Assembly (NCBI RefSeq): GCF_042648365.1
Contig: NZ_JBHRXI010000048.1
Coordinates: 98,952 to 162,951 of the forward strand
Source: Lutimaribacter_A marinistellae
Lineage (GTDB): Bacteria > Pseudomonadota > Alphaproteobacteria > Rhodobacterales > Rhodobacteraceae
Length of the DNA stretch: 64,000 nucleotides
Direction of reading: 5' to 3'
A program made the position numbers and the translations under genes. The notes under the pieces are model-generated. The model was given only the letters and a program-made list of their open reading frames with translations, made no database searches and was not told the origin of the DNA. The first letter of the stretch is position 1. Each line of letters opens with the position of its first letter. Positions 60,731 to 64,000 of the stretch are shown here, piece after piece.

Positions 60731-60837
60731 TTTTCCCCCTTGCGCTCCACCCTTGAAGCCAACGGCGGAACAATCGGTTGTAAAATGGAACGTCTTGTAA
60801 TCACGACGACATATTCAATAATCTTGACCCTAGGGCA
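60731..60837. promoter_or_regulatory. Divergent promoter region for the giant gene and the adaptor gene
   Basis: A 107-bp gap between head-to-head starts, more AT-rich than its surroundings (especially about 60777-60830). Both transcripts must start here or further inside. I could not identify a convincing -35/-10 pair or an operator palindrome. AAGGGGG next to 60730 is the ribosome-binding site of the giant gene. Confidence 0.5.
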
Positions 60838-61743
60838 GTGAGCGGCCACATGGGAACAGATTTCATGGATACATCTTCGACTTTCCCGTCTCCGGCGCTA
60901 CATCTGGTGGTCGCACTCTGGGCCTTTGCAAGCTATGCGGGAGTGTCCTCTGCGCAGACCTACCAAGAGGGGGCGATGGCCCCTGTCAGCTGCCTGATCG
61001 AGCCCGACAAGGTGATTCGCCTCTCGACTCCGGTCGCGGGAATCGTTGATTCGGTGGCCGTGGATCGCGGCGACAGGGTCGCCGAGGGGCAGGTCGTGGC
61101 CCGGCTCGACACCGGCCTCGAAGAGATCGCCGTGGCCATCGCGCGCAAGCGGGCCGCGGATGACGCGCAGATCGCCTCGATCGAGGCGCAGATCGATTTC
61201 CTCGACGCACAGGCTCGCAGGAACGAGCAACTGGTCAAGCGCAACGCCGTCTCGCGAACGCAGGCCGAAGAGGCCCGGCTCGAGGCGCGGCTTGCCGAAC
61301 GCGAACTTGACAAGGCGCGGCTCGAAAAGGATCTCGCCGGTCTCCAGCTGGCCGAGGCCGAGGCCCGTCTCGACCAGAAGATCGTGCGCAGCCCGGTAGA
61401 TGGCGTGGTGATGGAGCGTCTGCTCAACCCCGGCGAATACCGCGAGGGCGAGGCGCATATCCTCACCATCGCGCGGCTCGATCAACTGCGGGTCGAGGCT
61501 TTCGTGCCGATCTCCTATTATGATCGGCTGGAACTGGGCCAGACGCTCACCATCCTGCCCGAGGCGCCGCTGGACACGCCGCACCCGGCACAGATCACCG
61601 TCATCGATCAGGTCTTCGATGCAGCCACGGCCACGGTGGGTGTCCGGCTGATGCTCGACAATTCCGGGTTCGAACTGCCCGCCGGCCTGCGCTGCGAACT
61701 CAGGTTCGACGATCCCGGCGCCGTCGCGGGAATCGAGCGCTGA
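60838..61743 (+). CDS. HlyD-family periplasmic adaptor subunit
   Basis: A 301-residue membrane-fusion protein. A hydrophobic N-terminal segment (LHLVVALWAFASYAG) ends in a likely signal-peptide cut after VSSAQ. The lipoyl halves are around LSTPVAGIVDSVAVDRGDRV and IVRSPVDGVVMERLLNPGEY, with a long helical hairpin between them (about 100-170, Arg/Glu/Ala-rich coiled coil), then a beta-barrel part. The GTG at 60838 gives the longest frame; ATG codons at 60850 and 60865 are equally possible starts. It is smaller than usual adaptors of efflux pumps (350-400 residues). It is divergent from the giant gene, and no pump gene is beside it. It probably forms part of the envelope-spanning export apparatus with the two HlyD-fusion proteins (inference). 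Confidence 0.82.
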   Translation: MSGHMGTDFMDTSSTFPSPALHLVVALWAFASYAGVSSAQTYQEGAMAPVSCLIEPDKVIRLSTPVAGIVDSVAVDRGDRVAEGQVVARLDTGLEEIAVAIARKRAADDAQIASIEAQIDFLDAQARRNEQLVKRNAVSRTQAEEARLEARLAERELDKARLEKDLAGLQLAEAEARLDQKIVRSPVDGVVMERLLNPGEYREGEAHILTIARLDQLRVEAFVPISYYDRLELGQTLTILPEAPLDTPHPAQITVIDQVFDAATATVGVRLMLDNSGFELPAGLRCELRFDDPGAVAGIER

Positions 61744-61748
61744 ACGGG

Positions 61749-62228
61749 CTAGCCCCGCAGCCGCCGCACCAAATCGTCATAAAGCGCGCGGCGCTCGTCT
61801 TCGGACAGGAACGCACCGATCTCGACCTCGCGCCCCGACCCCTTCAGGGTCAGGTAATAGGGCACCGGGCCACCATCCTCGTGCATCTCCGGCACGGCCC
61901 AATAGCGGTTGCAATCCCATTCCTGCACATCGCCCCGCGGATTGTGCCGCACAAGGTGCGCCCGGGTATCCGACAGTGTCAGCACCTCGAGGATGCGACG
62001 ACTGCGGTAATTGTACTGCAACGCCCACCACATCGCGCCAAGCGCGGTCAGCATGAAGGGCAGGATGCCCCACAACATCACCGAACCCACAAGGATGCCC
62101 AACGGCACCAGCGACAGGGTGAAGATCCCCAGGATCACGGCTGCGAACCCGCGCGGCGGCAGCGAGTTATGCGGCCACAGCTGAAGCTGCGTTTCTTCTC
62201 CGGCGGTTTCGGTCCACGTGTACGGCAT
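61749..62228 (-). CDS. DUF2244 domain membrane protein
   Basis: A 159-residue protein with two adjacent membrane helices (about 28-48 and 50-70) inside an otherwise soluble frame. The motifs LWPHNSLPPRGF, WALQYNYRSRRILEVLTL and a WDCNRYW segment match DUF2244, which is common in Rhodobacterales and of unknown function. It often lies near respiratory cytochrome oxidase genes elsewhere, but none is visible here. Its stop is 5 bp from that of the convergent adaptor gene. Confidence 0.88.
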   Translation of the reverse strand: MPYTWTETAGEETQLQLWPHNSLPPRGFAAVILGIFTLSLVPLGILVGSVMLWGILPFMLTALGAMWWALQYNYRSRRILEVLTLSDTRAHLVRHNPRGDVQEWDCNRYWAVPEMHEDGGPVPYYLTLKGSGREVEIGAFLSEDERRALYDDLVRRLRG

Positions 62229-62297
62229 GGCGCAAACCTAACACGGCACGCGCATCCGTCGAGGGCCGAAAACGTCACGGCAGGGCGAACCGCCCGG

Positions 62298-62891
62298 TCA
62301 GGTCACGTGGCCGACCTTGGACCATGACAGCGCATCCTCCAGCCGGTCGTCGCCCCAGAACAGCTCCCCCCCAACGACGAAGCTGGGCGAGCCGAACACG
62401 CCCAGCGTCTCGGCGCGCGCCGTCTGCTCGGCCAGCGCATCGGCCATGTCTCGCGCCCGCGCCAGCACTGGCAGCGGGTCCTGCTGGACACGGAACAGCG
62501 CCTCCGACAGGGCCGTTTCGGTGCCCGCATCCGTCGCCTCGTTGAACCACATGCGATACAGCGTCTGGGTAAAGGCCTCGCCCCAGCCGTCCTGCATGCC
62601 CAGCAGGGCCACCTGGTTGGCCAGCGACAGGTCGCTGATCGGGTAGGGCGCCGGCAGTTCCGCATGCAGCCCGTACTTGGCCGCGCGCCGCTCGATGTCG
62701 CGCCACATATAGGCGCTCTTTTTCGGTTTCCCGGCAAAGGGGATGTTCTGCTGCGCCTTCATGATCGCGCGCACGTCAAAGGGCATCCAGGCCACCTCGA
62801 CACCGTTGTCCTCGGCCCAGCGGGGCAGCCGCATCACCGTCAGAAAAGTGTAGGTGCTGCCGATGGAATACCAGAAATCGATCCGCGACAT
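62298..62891 (-). CDS. 2-hydroxychromene-2-carboxylate isomerase-like DsbA/kappa-GST family protein
   Basis: A 197-residue thioredoxin-fold protein. The N-terminus has DFWYSIGSTYTFL, which lines up with the SPxSYL catalytic segment of the family, Ser12 being the likely glutathione-activating residue. The C-terminal part has GVFGSPSFVVGGELFWGDDRLED, a cis-Pro loop typical of HCCA isomerases. Family enzymes act on naphthalene-pathway intermediates, but genes of this type are widespread and here the real substrate is unknown, since no aromatic degradation genes are nearby. Length is normal. The upstream DMT gene on the same strand ends 92 bp before its start. Confidence 0.85.
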   Translation of the reverse strand: MSRIDFWYSIGSTYTFLTVMRLPRWAEDNGVEVAWMPFDVRAIMKAQQNIPFAGKPKKSAYMWRDIERRAAKYGLHAELPAPYPISDLSLANQVALLGMQDGWGEAFTQTLYRMWFNEATDAGTETALSEALFRVQQDPLPVLARARDMADALAEQTARAETLGVFGSPSFVVGGELFWGDDRLEDALSWSKVGHVT

Positions 62892-62983
62892 GGCCTGTCC
62901 TCCCCCGTGAAGCCTGCGCCATGATACACGGAATCCGCCTCGATTTCGACGGGGCGGGCGCCCGTGCCATCACAGGGGCGGCT

Positions 62984-63910
62984 TCAGTCCTTGGGCTCGC
63001 GCGCGATCACGGTGTTGATGGTCCGGGTCGTCCGGCTTCGGGTCAGCCCGATCGCCCCCAGAACCAGCGCGCAGGCGACGGCCTGCGGCAGGGTGATCGT
63101 CTCGCCAAAGGCCAGCACGCCCACCGCGAACATCGTCGGCAACTCGATGCTGCCGATCACCGCCGTGCGCGATGCGCCGATCACTGGCGAACAGATGGTA
63201 TAGATCAGTTGCGGAACGATTGCCGTCACGACACCGATGCCAAGGATCAGGAACCAGTCGGTTCCGTCCACGGGCACAAGCGTCGCCGGATCGGCGCTCA
63301 GCACCAGCGGCGACAGGCCGAGCACCGAGCCGAGCGAGACCGAGGCCATGCGAGCCAGCGAGCCGATGCGGGACAGCCGGTAGACCAGCACGCAGATCCC
63401 GAACCCGAATCCGAACGGTGCCGCAAGCGATATGAGCAGCGTCCCGAAATGCTCGGGAGGAACCGAGGTGGGAGAGCCCGCGATAACCGCCGCCACGACG
63501 ATCAGGCCCGAGGCCAGCAGTGCCCGCCGCGTTGGCGCGTCGGCGAAAAAGGCCCATGCGATCAGCAGCGTGAACACCGGGTAGGTCATGTAAAGGACAC
63601 CCACGGTCGAGGCGGGCAGGGTCTCCAGCGCGGTCACGTAGCCGATCCATCCCAGCCCCATTATGGCGCCCGCGGCCAGGCCCCACAGGATCTCGCGCCA
63701 CGCCCCGCGGTGAATCACAAGCGCGGGCAGTAGCAGCACAGCAGCAATGATGTAGCGGTAAAAGGCGACAGCATAGGGCGCCACGCCCTGTTCCGTCAGC
63801 CCCCGGCTGAAATAGGGAACGATCCCGAAGCAGACAGAGGCGAAAAGAACCCCGAACGCGGCAAGCGCGTGCGATGTGGCCGGTCCGTCCTGATTGGTGC
63901 TGGGATCCAT
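62984..63910 (-). CDS. EamA (DMT superfamily) transporter
   Basis: A 308-residue permease with ten hydrophobic segments in two EamA halves. The halves are recognisable by YFSRGLTEQGVAPYAVAFYRY and VGVLYMTYPVFTLLIAWAFF in the first and ASRTAVIGSIELPTMFAVGVL in the second. These transporters export small metabolites or amino-acid-related compounds; the substrate cannot be predicted. The ATG at 63910 begins a polar 17-residue tail before the first helix. It may be co-transcribed with the isomerase gene downstream. Confidence 0.88.
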   Translation of the reverse strand: MDPSTNQDGPATSHALAAFGVLFASVCFGIVPYFSRGLTEQGVAPYAVAFYRYIIAAVLLLPALVIHRGAWREILWGLAAGAIMGLGWIGYVTALETLPASTVGVLYMTYPVFTLLIAWAFFADAPTRRALLASGLIVVAAVIAGSPTSVPPEHFGTLLISLAAPFGFGFGICVLVYRLSRIGSLARMASVSLGSVLGLSPLVLSADPATLVPVDGTDWFLILGIGVVTAIVPQLIYTICSPVIGASRTAVIGSIELPTMFAVGVLAFGETITLPQAVACALVLGAIGLTRSRTTRTINTVIAREPKD

Positions 63911-63962
63911 TCTGCCGCCTTATCACGCAATTCGCGCGCTGTGCAGCCATAGTCTCGCCCGC

Positions 63963-63997
63963 AAAGAAAAACCCCGGCGCGAGGGTCGCGCCGGGGT
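63963..63997 (-). terminator. Intrinsic terminator of a minus-strand gene beyond the right edge
   Basis: On the minus strand an 11-bp GC-rich stem (63987-63997 with 63971-63981) and a 5-base loop are followed by TTTTTCTTT at 63971-63963. This is a textbook factor-independent terminator reading leftward. The gene it ends must lie right of position 64000. It separates that gene from the EamA gene. Confidence 0.9.
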
Positions 63998-64000
63998 CTC

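Noticed and set aside
21290..60730. RTX toxin or type I secretion substrate
   Set aside because: No GGxGxD nonapeptide repeats were seen and the C-terminus does not resemble an RTX secretion signal.

Overview
The window comes from a high-GC alphaproteobacterium, most likely Rhodobacterales (roseobacter-like). This is inferred from overall gene content: an NDH-like/SelD fusion beside mnmH, a six-gene Pha/Mrp antiporter operon with fused A and B subunits, and DUF952, DUF2244 and SRAP housekeeping genes. All calls come from reading the sequence and from memory of the families; no alignment or search was run.

Layout. Positions 1-3723 hold a cut-off DUF952 gene (minus), then a secreted metallophosphatase/5'-nucleotidase, an SRAP DNA-protein crosslink protein and the tRNA 2-selenouridine synthase mnmH (plus). 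mnmH runs tail to tail, sharing stop-codon bases, into a minus-strand cluster (3720-11811). That cluster reads phaAB-C-D-E-F-G (Na+ or K+/H+ antiporter) and then the oxidoreductase-SelD fusion 8 bp downstream. After a 308-bp divergent intergenic region come an acetolactate-synthase-like TPP enzyme, a set of three hairpins, and a beta-hydroxyacid dehydrogenase (plus).

The main object is a minus-strand five-gene cluster from 60730 down to 14846. It starts with one uninterrupted 39.4-kb gene for a 13,146-residue protein. The N-terminus of that protein has a LEPR-XLL motif (LEPRILLSA, residues 49-57) and no ordinary Sec signal peptide. The body contains PPC-like repeats, LamG/lectin-like domains, 17 CARDB-like repeats, two Ig/cadherin-like arrays, two propeller-like regions, an RHS-like region, a dockerin, a lipase-like region, a damaged metzincin site (HEMGN instead of HExxH) and two cohesin-like C-terminal domains. 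Packed behind it are a DUF3467-like protein with a CxxC, a GAF domain fused to an HlyD-type adaptor, a PqqD-like/M50 protease/HlyD triple fusion, and a short SecA-like ATPase. A further HlyD-type adaptor is divergent, 107 bp upstream of the giant gene. No ABC exporter ATPase or TolC is visible in the window. I propose that this is a dedicated export, processing and surface-display system for the giant protein, powered by the SecA-like ATPase; this is inference from gene order and domains.

Positions 61749-63910 carry ordinary minus-strand genes: a DUF2244 membrane protein, a 2-hydroxychromene-2-carboxylate isomerase-like protein and an EamA transporter. At the right edge is an intrinsic terminator for a minus-strand gene lying outside the window.
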